The position numbers and the translations under genes are program-made. The notes under the pieces are model-generated. The model was not told the DNA's origin, made no database searches, and saw only the letters and a program-made list of their open reading frames with translations. A stretch of 37,104 nucleotides of DNA, taken from contig DATJFV010000064.1 in the NCBI GenBank assembly GCA_035495435.1, forward strand, positions 1 to 37,104, read 5' to 3'. Of this stretch, positions 8,114 through 15,501 are shown piece by piece (within the stretch, counting starts at the first letter, position 1; the number at the start of each line of letters is the position of its first letter). Source of the stretch: JBDSKH01 sp035495435. Lineage in GTDB: Bacteria > Actinomycetota > Actinomycetes > Actinomycetales > Microbacteriaceae.

Positions 8114-8165
8114 TTTGCCCAAGATTGATGGGTACCGCCTTCGGTACGTGTGCTTCTTGGGCAAA
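8114..8165. terminator. Nested hairpins after the rightward sugar operon
   Basis: Outer arms of 10 bp (TTTGCCCAAG 8114-8123 with CTTGGGCAAA 8156-8165) enclose an inner 6-bp hairpin (8132-8137 with 8142-8147, loop CCTT). It starts 25 bases past the permease stop. The symmetric outer arms have A/T-rich ends, so it could terminate transcription from either side. Confidence 0.5.
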
Positions 8166-8194
8166 TAGCGAGGAGGCGGGGGCGGTGGTGCGGC

Positions 8195-8230
8195 GGGGGT
8201 TTCGATACGCGCTTCGCGCTACTCAACCGG
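8195..8230. repeat. Intergenic repeat with TCGATAC...ACTCAACCGG, copy 1
   Basis: The stretch contains TTTCGATACGCGCTTCGCGC followed by TACTCAACCGG. It shares ends with the element at 22111-22150 (TCTCGATAC...ACTCGACCGG). Elements of this look are frequent between genes in Microbacteriaceae (from memory). It supplies the stop codon of the pseudogene next to it. Confidence 0.55.
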
Positions 8231-8536
8231 CGGCGCGGGCGAGGGTGGCGTAGGCGCGCACCGGGAAGGTGCCGAAGGTGTGCAGCAGCACCGCTCGGCC
8301 GCGCAGGTCACGGTCGAAGAACACCTCGGCGGGGATCGCACGCCCCGCATCGGTCAGGTGGAACACCTCGGCGGGCAGGTCGACCAGGCTCGCCAGGTCG
8401 AGCCCGGCGAGATCCGGTCCGTCGCCGTACCGGTGGAACGGCGAATCGAGATAGGTGCCGGTGCCGGCAGACCGGGGTAGGTGATCATCCCCTCGCGGAT
8501 GACATGGCTGAGATCGATCACGCGGCGTTCAGTCAC
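8223..8536 (-). pseudogene. Cyclase-family (kynurenine formamidase-like) gene, frameshifted and internally deleted
   Basis: The GTG at 8536 starts VTERRVIDLSHVIREGMITY then PGLPAP, a typical cyclase-family N-terminus. After about 26 codons the homologous frame shifts: from 8465 the adjacent frame reads GTGTYLDSPFHRYGDG, the metal-site region, and continues to RGRAVLLHT, then jumps directly to the family's usual C-terminus FGTFPVRAY, stopping at 8223. The family normally has about 200-260 residues; only about 105 are left. About 35-40 residues before GTGTYLD and a longer block before FGTFPV are missing. The first junction lies in a CCGGCACCGGCACC repeat, suggesting deletion between short repeats. 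The start overlaps the end of the upstream permease gene, so it was once a co-translated partner. Confidence 0.75.
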
Positions 8537-9845
8537 GTCGGCTCCTCAGCTTCTTGACCGCGGTGACGGCGAGAGCGACCACCGCCAGGATCGCCGGGAC
8601 GACCAGATGCCATCCGGCCAGCAGCAGCAGGCCCGCGGTCAGCACGACCGACACCACCGCCATCCACCAGCCGACACCGAACCGCGGCAGCAGGCGTACG
8701 GCGGCGACCATGCCCACGGCGTACACGGCGACCATCGAACTGGTGTGGATGAGGATGAAGGTCTGCAGGTCGAGGTGGAATACGAAGAACACTGCGATGT
8801 AGATCACCATCTGCACCGCGAAGAGGGCCAGAGCCCGGCGCGGGACCTCGCCGGCGGCGGCGCCGCGGGCGAACCAGCGCGGCAGGTGCCCGTCGCGGCC
8901 GAGCGAGGCGCCGAGGTTCGCGAACGCCGGCAGGTAGGCGTTGAGTACCCCGATCACGACCACCGCCGCGATCGTGCCGACGACCAGCGGCCCGAACCCC
9001 GGCAGCGTGATCGCGACGAGGTCGATGAGGGGCACGGTGCTGCTGCCACCGGCGGCGCCCAGAACGCCGACGGTGGCGAACTGGAGGGCCAGGTAGGCGA
9101 GCCCGACGACCGCGATCGCGATGCCGGTGGCCAGCGGGATGATGCGCCGCGGGTTGCGGAACTCCGAGGCGATGTGCGTCACCGCCTCCCAGCCGGCGAA
9201 CGCCCACACGAACAGGCTGACCGCGGCGCCCACGCCCGCCCACCCGTGCGGCAGGAACGGCTCGAACCGCGCAGGTTCCGCCGCCGGCACCGCACTGGCC
9301 ACGACGAGGACGACCACCACGACCAGCAGGCCCGACAGGACCAGTTGCACCGGCCCGCTGACCTTCAGCCCGAAGGCGGCGAGCACGAACGTGATGGCGA
9401 AGAAGGTGAAACCCACCACCGGTACGAACTCGCGTCCGAGCCCCAGTGCGGCCGCCAGGTACTCGCCGCCGAGCGACGCGACAACCGGTGCCCCGAAGCC
9501 GACGCCGAAGAAGAACCAGTAGCCGGTGGCGCGCGCCGCCGTCTCACCCAGGGCGAGGCGGACGAAGGTCGCCACGCCGCCCGCGTCGGGGTACCGGGCG
9601 GCGAGCGCTGCGAACGTGCCCGCCAGCGGGATCGAGAGCAGCAGGACGGCGGCGACGGCGAGCACCGAAGCGGGACCGGCGGCATCCGCGGCGAGTCCCG
9701 GCAGCACCAGGATGCCGGTGCCGAGCACCGCGGCGACGTACAGCGCGGATGCGGAGGCCAGCCCGATCGTGCCGTGCGCGGGCAGCGCCGCCTCGGCGTC
9801 GGCCGCGGGCGACGGGACGGCGGACGGTTCGCTCGTGGTGGTCAC
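8529..9845 (-). CDS. APC-family amino-acid permease
   Basis: Integral membrane transporter, 438 residues from GTG 9845, with about 12 hydrophobic segments. The first helix carries ASALYVAAVLGTGILVLPG, matching the GSGIF/GTGI substrate-site loop of the amino acid-polyamine-organocation superfamily. FVWAFAGWEAVTHIASEFRN and PRRIIPLATG are typical of the sixth helix region and the following loop. A GTG at 9878 would add 11 residues; no clear ribosome-binding site favours either, though GGGAG sits close before 9845. The gene overlaps the pseudogene downstream. Substrate not determinable; the partner's likeness to kynurenine formamidase is only a weak hint of aromatic amino acids. Confidence 0.88.
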   Translation of the reverse strand: MTTTSEPSAVPSPAADAEAALPAHGTIGLASASALYVAAVLGTGILVLPGLAADAAGPASVLAVAAVLLLSIPLAGTFAALAARYPDAGGVATFVRLALGETAARATGYWFFFGVGFGAPVVASLGGEYLAAALGLGREFVPVVGFTFFAITFVLAAFGLKVSGPVQLVLSGLLVVVVVLVVASAVPAAEPARFEPFLPHGWAGVGAAVSLFVWAFAGWEAVTHIASEFRNPRRIIPLATGIAIAVVGLAYLALQFATVGVLGAAGGSSTVPLIDLVAITLPGFGPLVVGTIAAVVVIGVLNAYLPAFANLGASLGRDGHLPRWFARGAAAGEVPRRALALFAVQMVIYIAVFFVFHLDLQTFILIHTSSMVAVYAVGMVAAVRLLPRFGVGWWMAVVSVVLTAGLLLLAGWHLVVPAILAVVALAVTAVKKLRSRRD

Positions 9846-9921
9846 GACTCCCAGTGTGGTGGTGGCAGTTCTGCGCACACCAGCGAATAACGGACACCGC
9901 GATGGGTGTTACCGCCACCCT

Positions 9922-9955
9922 ACTGGGGCGCCGGCCTGCACTCCGGCGCCCCAGT
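9922..9955. terminator. GC-rich hairpin between metB-like gene and APC permease
   Basis: Perfect 13-bp stem (9922-9934 with 9943-9955), 8-base loop, no U-run. It lies about 165 bases past the end of the transsulfuration operon and 77 bases before the permease start. The rest of the 9846-10120 gap shows no gene or RNA I can recognise. Confidence 0.5.
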
Positions 9956-10120
9956 CGCCGGTCCGTGCACAGAGACGGATCGGCCCCACAGGAGGCGTCA
10001 GACCGGGCACGTGTGCGGAGTGCGAGCTCCGGTGCGCCGATCTGGTATCGACCAAACCCCCGCTGCTTATGCGGCGGCGGCGCACTCCCCCAGAATCGGC
10101 TGAAAGCAGTGCGGCGAGGG

Positions 10121-11284
10121 TCAGAGCGTCTCGAGCGCCCCGAGGATGTCGCCGAGCAGGTCGTCGACGCCCTCGATCCCGACCGACAGTCGTACGACGG
10201 TCTCGGGCACCTCGAGGGACGTGCCCTTCACGGATGCGTGGGTCATCTCTGCGGGGTAGCAGACCAGCGACTCGACGCCGCCGAGCGACTCGGCCAGCTG
10301 GAACAGGTGCATCGATTCGGCGAACCGCCGTGCGGCAGAGCCGTCGGCCAGTTGCACCGAGATCATCCCGCCGAAGCTGCGCATCTGCCGCGCGGCCAGG
10401 TCGTGGCCGGGGTGCTCGGGCAGGCCCGGGTAGTAGACGCGCGTCAGCTTCGGGTGCCCGACCAGCTTCTCTGCGATGGTCTGCGCGTTCGACGAGTGAC
10501 GGTCCATGCGCACCGCCAGAGTCTTGATGCCGCGGATGGTGAGCCAGGCATCCATCGGGCCCGACACCGCGCCGACACCGAACTGCAGGAACGCGACCTT
10601 CTCGGCCAGGCTCTCGCCGCGCACCTGGGTCGCCTCGTTCAGCACCACCGCCCCGCCGAGTACGTCGCTGTGACCGCCGAGGTACTTGGTCGTGGAATGC
10701 ACGACGACGTCGGCACCGAGCGCGAGCGGCTGCTGCAGGTAGGGGGAGGCGAACGTGTTGTCGACGACGACGATCGCGCCGACGGCGTGGGCCAGTTCGG
10801 CGACCGCGGCGATGTCGGTGATCTTCATCAGCGGATTCGACGGGGTCTCGAGCCAGACCACCTTCGTCGCGTCGGGGCGGATGGCGGCGCGCACCGCATC
10901 CAGGTCGCTCATCTCCACCGTCGACAGCGACACACCCCATGGGATGAACACCCGCGACACGAGACGGTGCGATCCGCCGTAGACGTCGTTGCCCATCAGC
11001 ACGTGGTCGCCGGGGGCCAGGATCGCGCGCAGCAACGTGTCCTCTGCGGCGAGTCCCGACGCGAAGCTGAAGCCGCGGTCACCGCCCTCCAGCCCGGCGA
11101 GCAGCGTCTCGAGCGCCGTACGGGTCGGGTTGCCGCCGCGGGCGTACTCGTAGCCGCCGCGGAAGCCCCCGATGCCGTCTTGCACGAAGGTGGTGGTGAA
11201 GTAGACAGGCGGGATGACCGCGCCGGTCGTGGGGTCGAACTCCTGGCCGGTGTGGACGGCGCGGGTGGAGAAGTCTTCGGTCAT
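10121..11284 (-). CDS. metB: Cystathionine gamma-synthase/gamma-lyase family PLP enzyme
   Basis: 387 residues, the usual length of the Cys/Met metabolism PLP family. It has YEYARGGNPTRTALE near residue 46, SGLAAEDTLLRAI, VVDNTFASPYLQQPL near 173, and the PLP Lys in HSTTKYLGGHSDVLGG (Lys 200). In the cytoplasm such enzymes join O-acylhomoserine and cysteine to cystathionine (MetB) or split cystathionine to cysteine (gamma-lyase). The gene starts 15 bases behind the cystathionine beta-synthase gene, so they form a transsulfuration operon; that context favours gamma-lyase activity, but the sequence alone cannot separate the two. The symbol follows common actinobacterial naming next to cbs. GAGGA lies upstream of the ATG. 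Confidence 0.9.
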   Translation of the reverse strand: MTEDFSTRAVHTGQEFDPTTGAVIPPVYFTTTFVQDGIGGFRGGYEYARGGNPTRTALETLLAGLEGGDRGFSFASGLAAEDTLLRAILAPGDHVLMGNDVYGGSHRLVSRVFIPWGVSLSTVEMSDLDAVRAAIRPDATKVVWLETPSNPLMKITDIAAVAELAHAVGAIVVVDNTFASPYLQQPLALGADVVVHSTTKYLGGHSDVLGGAVVLNEATQVRGESLAEKVAFLQFGVGAVSGPMDAWLTIRGIKTLAVRMDRHSSNAQTIAEKLVGHPKLTRVYYPGLPEHPGHDLAARQMRSFGGMISVQLADGSAARRFAESMHLFQLAESLGGVESLVCYPAEMTHASVKGTSLEVPETVVRLSVGIEGVDDLLGDILGALETL

Positions 11285-11299
11285 CGGGTTCTCGGGTCC

Positions 11300-12661
11300 T
11301 CAGGTGCTCAGGAAGGCCAGCAGGTCGTGCCGGGTGACGACGGCGGCGGGTTTGCCGTCGCTGGTGACGAGCAGGGCGTCGGCGGTGGCGAAGGCGTCGC
11401 GTGCCGCGTCGACCGAGTCGTTCATGCCGATCAAACCGAGCGGGGGCGCCACGAATTCCGCGAGCGCATCGGTGAGCTGGGCGCGGCCGCTGAAGACGGC
11501 GTCGATGAGGGTCTTCTCGTCGATCGAGCCGATCACCTCACCCATGACGACGGGGGGCTCCGCGGTGAGCACCGGCATCTGCGAGATGTCGTACTCGCGC
11601 ATCTTGTCGATCGTGTGGCGCACCGTGTCGGTCGGGTGCACGTGCACGAGGCCGGCGAGTTCGGGCTCTTTGGTGCCGACGAGGTCGGCGACGGTGCCGC
11701 CTTCCTCGGCGGGCAGGAAGCCGTACGACCGCATCCACTTGTCGTTGAAGACTTTGCCGAGGTACCCGCGCCCGCCATCGGGCAGCAGGATGACCATGAC
11801 GGCGTCGGCGGGCAGGTCGCGGGCCGCTTTGAGCCCGGATGCGACGGCGAGTCCCGAGGATCCGCCGACGAGCAGGCCCTCCTCGCGCGCGAGCCGCCGG
11901 GTGTACTCGAACGACTCGGCATCGCTGGACGGGATGATCTTGTCGACGACCGCCGGGTCGTAGGCGGTGGGCCAGAAGTCTTCGCCGACGCCTTCGACGA
12001 GGTAGGGCCGGCCGGTGCCGCCGGAGTACACGGAGCCTTCGGGGTCGGCGCCGATCACGACGATGTCGGGGTTCTGCTCTTTGAGGTACCGCCCGACGCC
12101 CGAGATGGTGCCGCCGGTGCCGACACCGGCCACGAAGTGGGTGATCCTGCCGTCGGTGTCACGCCAGATCTCGGGACCGGTGGTCTCGTAGTGGCTGAGC
12201 GGCCCGTTCGGGTTCGAGTACTGGTCGGGCTTGAACGCGCCGGGGATCTCGCGTGCGAGTCGATCGGAGGTCTGGTAGTACGAGTCGGGGCTCTCGGGGG
12301 CGACGTTGGTGGGGCACACCACCACCTCGGCGCCGTAGGCCCGCAGGGTGTTGATCTTGTCCTCGCTGACCTTGTCGGGGCAGACGAAGACGCACCGGTA
12401 GCCGCGCTGCTGGGCGACGAGGGCCAGGCCGATGCCGGTGTTGCCGCTGGTGGGTTCGACGATGGTGCCGCCGGGTTTCAGCTTGCCCTCGCGCTCTGCC
12501 GCGTCGATGATGCGGGATGCGATGCGGTCTTTACTGGATCCGCCCGGGTTGAGGTACTCCAGTTTTGCCAGCACGGTGGCGGCGATGCCCGAGGTCACCG
12601 AGTTGAGTTTCACCAGGGGCGTGTCGCCCACCAGGTCGAGGACCGTCTCGGCGTACTTCAT
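11300..12661 (-). CDS. cbs: Cystathionine beta-synthase
   Basis: Condenses serine and homocysteine to cystathionine; 453 residues. The PLP domain (about 1-330) has LVGDTPLVKLN, the PLP Lys in NPGGSSKDRIA (Lys 44), PTSGNTGIGLAL (asparagine loop) and GVGTGGTISG (phosphate loop). The C-terminal 110 residues form a CBS-domain pair (from HPTDTVRHTIDKMREYDI to the end), as in the full-length enzyme and unlike plain cysteine synthases. There is no N-terminal haem domain. ATG 12661 is preceded by TAGGCT at seven bases and no Shine-Dalgarno, so it is probably leaderless. The open frame continuing up to 13084 overlaps the next gene and is not coding. Confidence 0.94.
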   Translation of the reverse strand: MKYAETVLDLVGDTPLVKLNSVTSGIAATVLAKLEYLNPGGSSKDRIASRIIDAAEREGKLKPGGTIVEPTSGNTGIGLALVAQQRGYRCVFVCPDKVSEDKINTLRAYGAEVVVCPTNVAPESPDSYYQTSDRLAREIPGAFKPDQYSNPNGPLSHYETTGPEIWRDTDGRITHFVAGVGTGGTISGVGRYLKEQNPDIVVIGADPEGSVYSGGTGRPYLVEGVGEDFWPTAYDPAVVDKIIPSSDAESFEYTRRLAREEGLLVGGSSGLAVASGLKAARDLPADAVMVILLPDGGRGYLGKVFNDKWMRSYGFLPAEEGGTVADLVGTKEPELAGLVHVHPTDTVRHTIDKMREYDISQMPVLTAEPPVVMGEVIGSIDEKTLIDAVFSGRAQLTDALAEFVAPPLGLIGMNDSVDAARDAFATADALLVTSDGKPAAVVTRHDLLAFLST

Positions 12662-12668
12662 GCCGTCG

Positions 12669-12674
12669 AGCCTA
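12669..12674 (-). promoter_or_regulatory. -10 hexamer TAGGCT of cbs
   Basis: TAGGCTCG on the minus strand ends its hexamer seven bases before the cbs ATG. The same TAGGCTCG string occurs before the gene starting at 13262. Confidence 0.55.
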
Positions 12675-12692
12675 CTGGCGGGATGCTGGGCG

Positions 12693-13262
12693 TTACGGAG
12701 CGTCCTGGTCGGGCCAACCGATGGCGGCGCGCACCCTGCTGCGCAGCTTCTCCTGCCCCATGTAGGTGACCGTGAAGAACTGCACGGTGTGCTGGTCGTC
12801 CCCGTAGATGAGGGTGAGGGCCTTGTCGCGCGTCCGGTCGCCGCGAGCGGTGACGAGGTCGACGAAGCCGAGCTCGGCGACGGGGATGCGCACCAGCACG
12901 GTCTGCTCGACGTCTTCGAATGAGATCTCGCGTGCATCGGCGACGATGAAATGGGTGGGGGTGTCCCGCGGGACGCGGCCGTGAGGCAGGGACCACAACC
13001 GGACCCGCTCGACGAGGGCACCGGGATGCTCGCCCTCCAGCCGGAAGCGCGTCGCCTTCTCGAACCGCCCGTTCTGCACCGCACGCCCCCACACGGCGAC
13101 GACCAGTGCCAGGAAGAGCAGCAGCACGACGATCCGCACCGCCATGACCTGCGTCGCGAGCACCGCGACCACGGCGCCGACCGCCATGATGACCACGGTC
13201 GCGCTGATCAGGCCGACCCCGACCTCCAGCCGGTCCCCGATCCTGCGCTTCGTCGCCGCCAC
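12693..13262 (-). CDS. Small membrane protein with soluble C-terminal domain, unknown function
   Basis: 189 residues from GTG 13262. Two hydrophobic segments lie at about residues 14-36 and 41-59 (VRIVVLLLFLALVVAVW), followed by a soluble domain of some 125 residues with alternating strands and a final helix (KLRSRVRAAIGWP). I do not recognise a family. The architecture resembles that of the 175-residue protein encoded at 13520-14047 and recalls bacterial PH-like proteins, but this is only shape. TAGGCT six bases before the GTG, without a Shine-Dalgarno, suggests a leaderless transcript separate from the channel operon upstream. It ends 31 bases before cbs. Confidence 0.78.
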   Translation of the reverse strand: MAATKRRIGDRLEVGVGLISATVVIMAVGAVVAVLATQVMAVRIVVLLLFLALVVAVWGRAVQNGRFEKATRFRLEGEHPGALVERVRLWSLPHGRVPRDTPTHFIVADAREISFEDVEQTVLVRIPVAELGFVDLVTARGDRTRDKALTLIYGDDQHTVQFFTVTYMGQEKLRSRVRAAIGWPDQDAP

Positions 13263-13268
13263 GTCCCG

Positions 13269-13274
13269 AGCCTA
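13269..13274 (-). promoter_or_regulatory. -10 hexamer TAGGCT of the gene at 13262
   Basis: Minus-strand TAGGCT ends six bases before the GTG start codon; no Shine-Dalgarno. Confidence 0.55.
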
Positions 13275-13337
13275 TCCACGTAGCCGCCGTCGCCCCAGGA
13301 CAACTATCCGCCAGGGAAGCCCTTCCCCCTGCCAGCC

Positions 13338-13421
13338 CCTCGGGTTCGGTGGCACGGTGTCACCGGTGGCACGGTGTCACCGGTGACGCCATGTCACCGA
13401 ACTGTGTCACCGAACCCGAGG
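13338..13421. repeat. Large hairpin built on three 17-bp tandem repeats
   Basis: Outer arms 13338-13351 and 13408-13421 pair perfectly over 14 bp (CCTCGGGTTCGGTG with CACCGAACCCGAGG); with two G-U pairs the stem extends to 21 bp. Inside are two exact 17-base units (GGTGGCACGGTGTCACC, 13348-13364 and 13365-13381), a diverged third (13382-13398) and a partial fourth ending at 13411. GTCACCGGTGAC at 13376-13387 is itself a perfect palindrome. It lies about 100 bases past the end of the channel operon and may terminate it or bind a protein. Confidence 0.65.
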
Positions 13422-13519
13422 CGGGCGGATGGGTGGGCGCTCCCCAGCGGGCACTCTCGCCGGGTGTGCGCGGGGCCGGGGGTGCGGGGCCGTGGGTGCG
13501 GGGCCCGGCGGGCCCAGTG

Positions 13520-14047
13520 TCAGCCCGCGGCGCGGCCGAGGGCCGAGCGGATGGCGACGATCGCGTCGAGCCGCTGGTCGTCGGTCAGACCGACGGTGAA
13601 GCCGACCGCGCCGTCGACGGTCGCCAGGATCGCGGGGCGCACCGGCTGCCGTGGCTGGAGCGGGGCCAGTTCCAGCGAGAGGATCCGCTCCGCCGGAACG
13701 CGGGCCACCTCGGCATCGTGCAGGTCGCGAAAGCTGAGACCGTCGGGCCCGGCGACCACCAGAACCACCCGTGCCAGCTCGACCCGCCCGAGACCGGGGA
13801 ATTCGCGCAACGCCGTGGGGCGCGCCGTCTGCCCGGGGTGGGATGCGACGAGCTGCGCGAGAGCGCGCGCCTCGGCACGGAAGCGCAGCAGCTGCGTGCC
13901 CATCGCGGCGAGCACCAGCAGCGTCACGATCACCAGACCGGGGGTCAGAAGGCCCGGCACGTCCAACACGACCGCGAACACCAGGAAGGCCACCACGGCG
14001 ACGAAGGTGACCACCTGCATCGCGCGAGACACCAGAACCCAGTTCAT
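13520..14047 (-). CDS. Small membrane protein, third gene of the cyclase-channel operon
   Basis: 175 residues. Two membrane segments occupy about residues 8-30 and 33-53, then a soluble domain of about 115 residues (GRVELARVVLVVAGPDGLSF onward) ending in a short helix. No family recognised. ATG 14047 overlaps the stop of the channel gene (ATGA, 14044-14047), so it is translated with it and may be an accessory of the channel or receptor. The layout, membrane hairpin plus a cytosolic beta-rich domain, is shared with the protein encoded at 12693-13262. Confidence 0.82.
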   Translation of the reverse strand: MNWVLVSRAMQVVTFVAVVAFLVFAVVLDVPGLLTPGLVIVTLLVLAAMGTQLLRFRAEARALAQLVASHPGQTARPTALREFPGLGRVELARVVLVVAGPDGLSFRDLHDAEVARVPAERILSLELAPLQPRQPVRPAILATVDGAVGFTVGLTDDQRLDAIVAIRSALGRAAG

Positions 14048-15501
14048 GCGATCACCAGCGCGTCCAGCACGCGCGGCTCGCCGTACTCCGCCAGCGCCTT
14101 CTCGCCCAGGTCCTGCCGGTGATCGATCGCGGCGCCGATGTCACGCGCCAGACGCGGGCGCGAGGTGACCAGTGCCTCGACGATCGCCACCGGCAGATAC
14201 AGCACCGCAGCATCCGTCAGCGCCAGCCCCGCCGCCCCCACCGCCTGCCGCGTCAACGCGGTCAGACCGAGCATCTCGTCGCGCTTCAACTGAACCACCG
14301 GCACCACCGCACCGTGCGACCCCGGTACCTGCAACTCGATCACCCCCTCGATCACCACCCGCACCCCATCGGGCACCACGCCGGCCCTCTGCACCAGCTC
14401 GCCGGCACCGTACCGCTCGAGCCGGGCGTGCGGGGTGATGGCGTCCGCGTCCTGCGGGGTGAAGTCGAAGCGCGGCGCCAACCGCAGCAGGTTCTCGCGA
14501 ACGCGCTCCGGGGTGGCGTAGCTGTCGGTGAGATCCCGATCCAGGTGCAGTCCGTTGCGCCGAGCGGCGTACCAGAGCCGCGTGCGGAACAACCCGAGCG
14601 TCGAGTAGCGCTTCGACGGGCTCGTCAGCGGGATGTTGATCTCGTACCGCGCCTTGTCCATCGGCACCGCACTCGGGGCCGATCCTGGGGCGAGTTCGGG
14701 CAGGCCCGACGCGACCTCCTCCATGACGGCGATCACCCGGTCGGGCGGGTCATCCGTCGCGAACCGGTAGACATCCGACGCCTCCCACGGCGACGACGCA
14801 CGGGTCAGGTTCTCGAACGCCGACCCGGCCAGCTCGGCGTTGGGGATGATCAGGATGCCGTTGCCGGTGTCCAGATGCGTCGCCCGCCAGTTCATGGCCA
14901 CCACGCGCCCCTTCCCGGCCGAGGTCACGATGTACTCCCCCAACTCGAACGGCTGCTCGAACAGCAGGAAGAGCCCCGACAGCACCGACCCGACCGCGTT
15001 CTGCAGCGCCAGGCCGATGACGATCGAGCCGATCCCGAGCGCCGTGAACAGCCCGCCGATGTCGGCACCCCAGATCCAGCCGAACAGCACCGCGAGGCTG
15101 ATCGCGATGATCAGGATGCGGGCGATGTCGACGAAGATCGACGGGAACCGATTGCGCCAGGTGCCCTGCTTCGCCGTCTCGAAGATCACCAGGTTGAGCC
15201 CGCTGAGCAGCACCACGACCACCACGAGCCCGAACGCCGTCGCCGCCACCTTCGCCCAGGTGAACTCGGTCGTGCCGTCGGACGTCTTGATCTGAGTGAA
15301 CAGGATGATGACGGCCGCGAGGGGCGCCAGCACGTTGCGCACCAGCATGACGATCCGCGCCCCCGGCGTGCCGTTGCGCAGCATCGCCGTGTGCACCTCG
15401 CCGAGCACCAGCAGCACGATCGGCAGGCCGATGATCACCGCGACCGCCGGCCAGAACCAGTCCTTCGCCACGATGTCGGAGATCACGCCGAGGATGTCCA
15501 T
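14044..15501 (-). CDS. MscS-family channel with C-terminal cyclic-nucleotide-binding-like domain
   Basis: 485 residues. Four hydrophobic segments lie at about 17-37, 50-70, 84-107 and 124-143; the pore helix and MscS beta domain follow (LGIGSIVIGLALQNAVGSVL at 155-174, FEQPFELGEYI 181-191, NWRATHLDTGNGILIIPNAE 204-223). Residues about 358-450 resemble a cNMP-binding domain (LERYGAGELVQRAG... VLYLPVAIVEALV), as in bacterial cyclic-nucleotide-gated MscS channels. However the usual phosphate-cassette Gly-Glu is GL (412-413) and no Pro-Arg-Ala/Ser is seen (VGA at 421-423), so cAMP binding is doubtful. The ATG at 15501 shares a base with the cyclase stop (TGATG). Expected in the inner membrane, possibly gated by a ligand or by the receptor next door. 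Confidence 0.9.
   Translation of the reverse strand: MDILGVISDIVAKDWFWPAVAVIIGLPIVLLVLGEVHTAMLRNGTPGARIVMLVRNVLAPLAAVIILFTQIKTSDGTTEFTWAKVAATAFGLVVVVVLLSGLNLVIFETAKQGTWRNRFPSIFVDIARILIIAISLAVLFGWIWGADIGGLFTALGIGSIVIGLALQNAVGSVLSGLFLLFEQPFELGEYIVTSAGKGRVVAMNWRATHLDTGNGILIIPNAELAGSAFENLTRASSPWEASDVYRFATDDPPDRVIAVMEEVASGLPELAPGSAPSAVPMDKARYEINIPLTSPSKRYSTLGLFRTRLWYAARRNGLHLDRDLTDSYATPERVRENLLRLAPRFDFTPQDADAITPHARLERYGAGELVQRAGVVPDGVRVVIEGVIELQVPGSHGAVVPVVQLKRDEMLGLTALTRQAVGAAGLALTDAAVLYLPVAIVEALVTSRPRLARDIGAAIDHRQDLGEKALAEYGEPRVLDALVIA

Noticed and set aside
8354..8536. A genuine 60-residue protein.
   Set aside because: Only its first 26 codons match the cyclase family; the rest is out of frame with the clearly homologous continuation.
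9956..10120. A possible tRNA or zinc-ribbon peptide in the gap after the metB-like gene.
   Set aside because: I could not fold a cloverleaf, and the CAEC-like stretch belongs to a frame with no start or continuation.
9446..12769. A 1107-codon plus-strand open frame.
   Set aside because: It runs opposite to the APC permease, metB-like and cbs genes, has low-complexity Arg/Gly-rich translation, and shows no domain. Long mirror frames are expected at this GC content.
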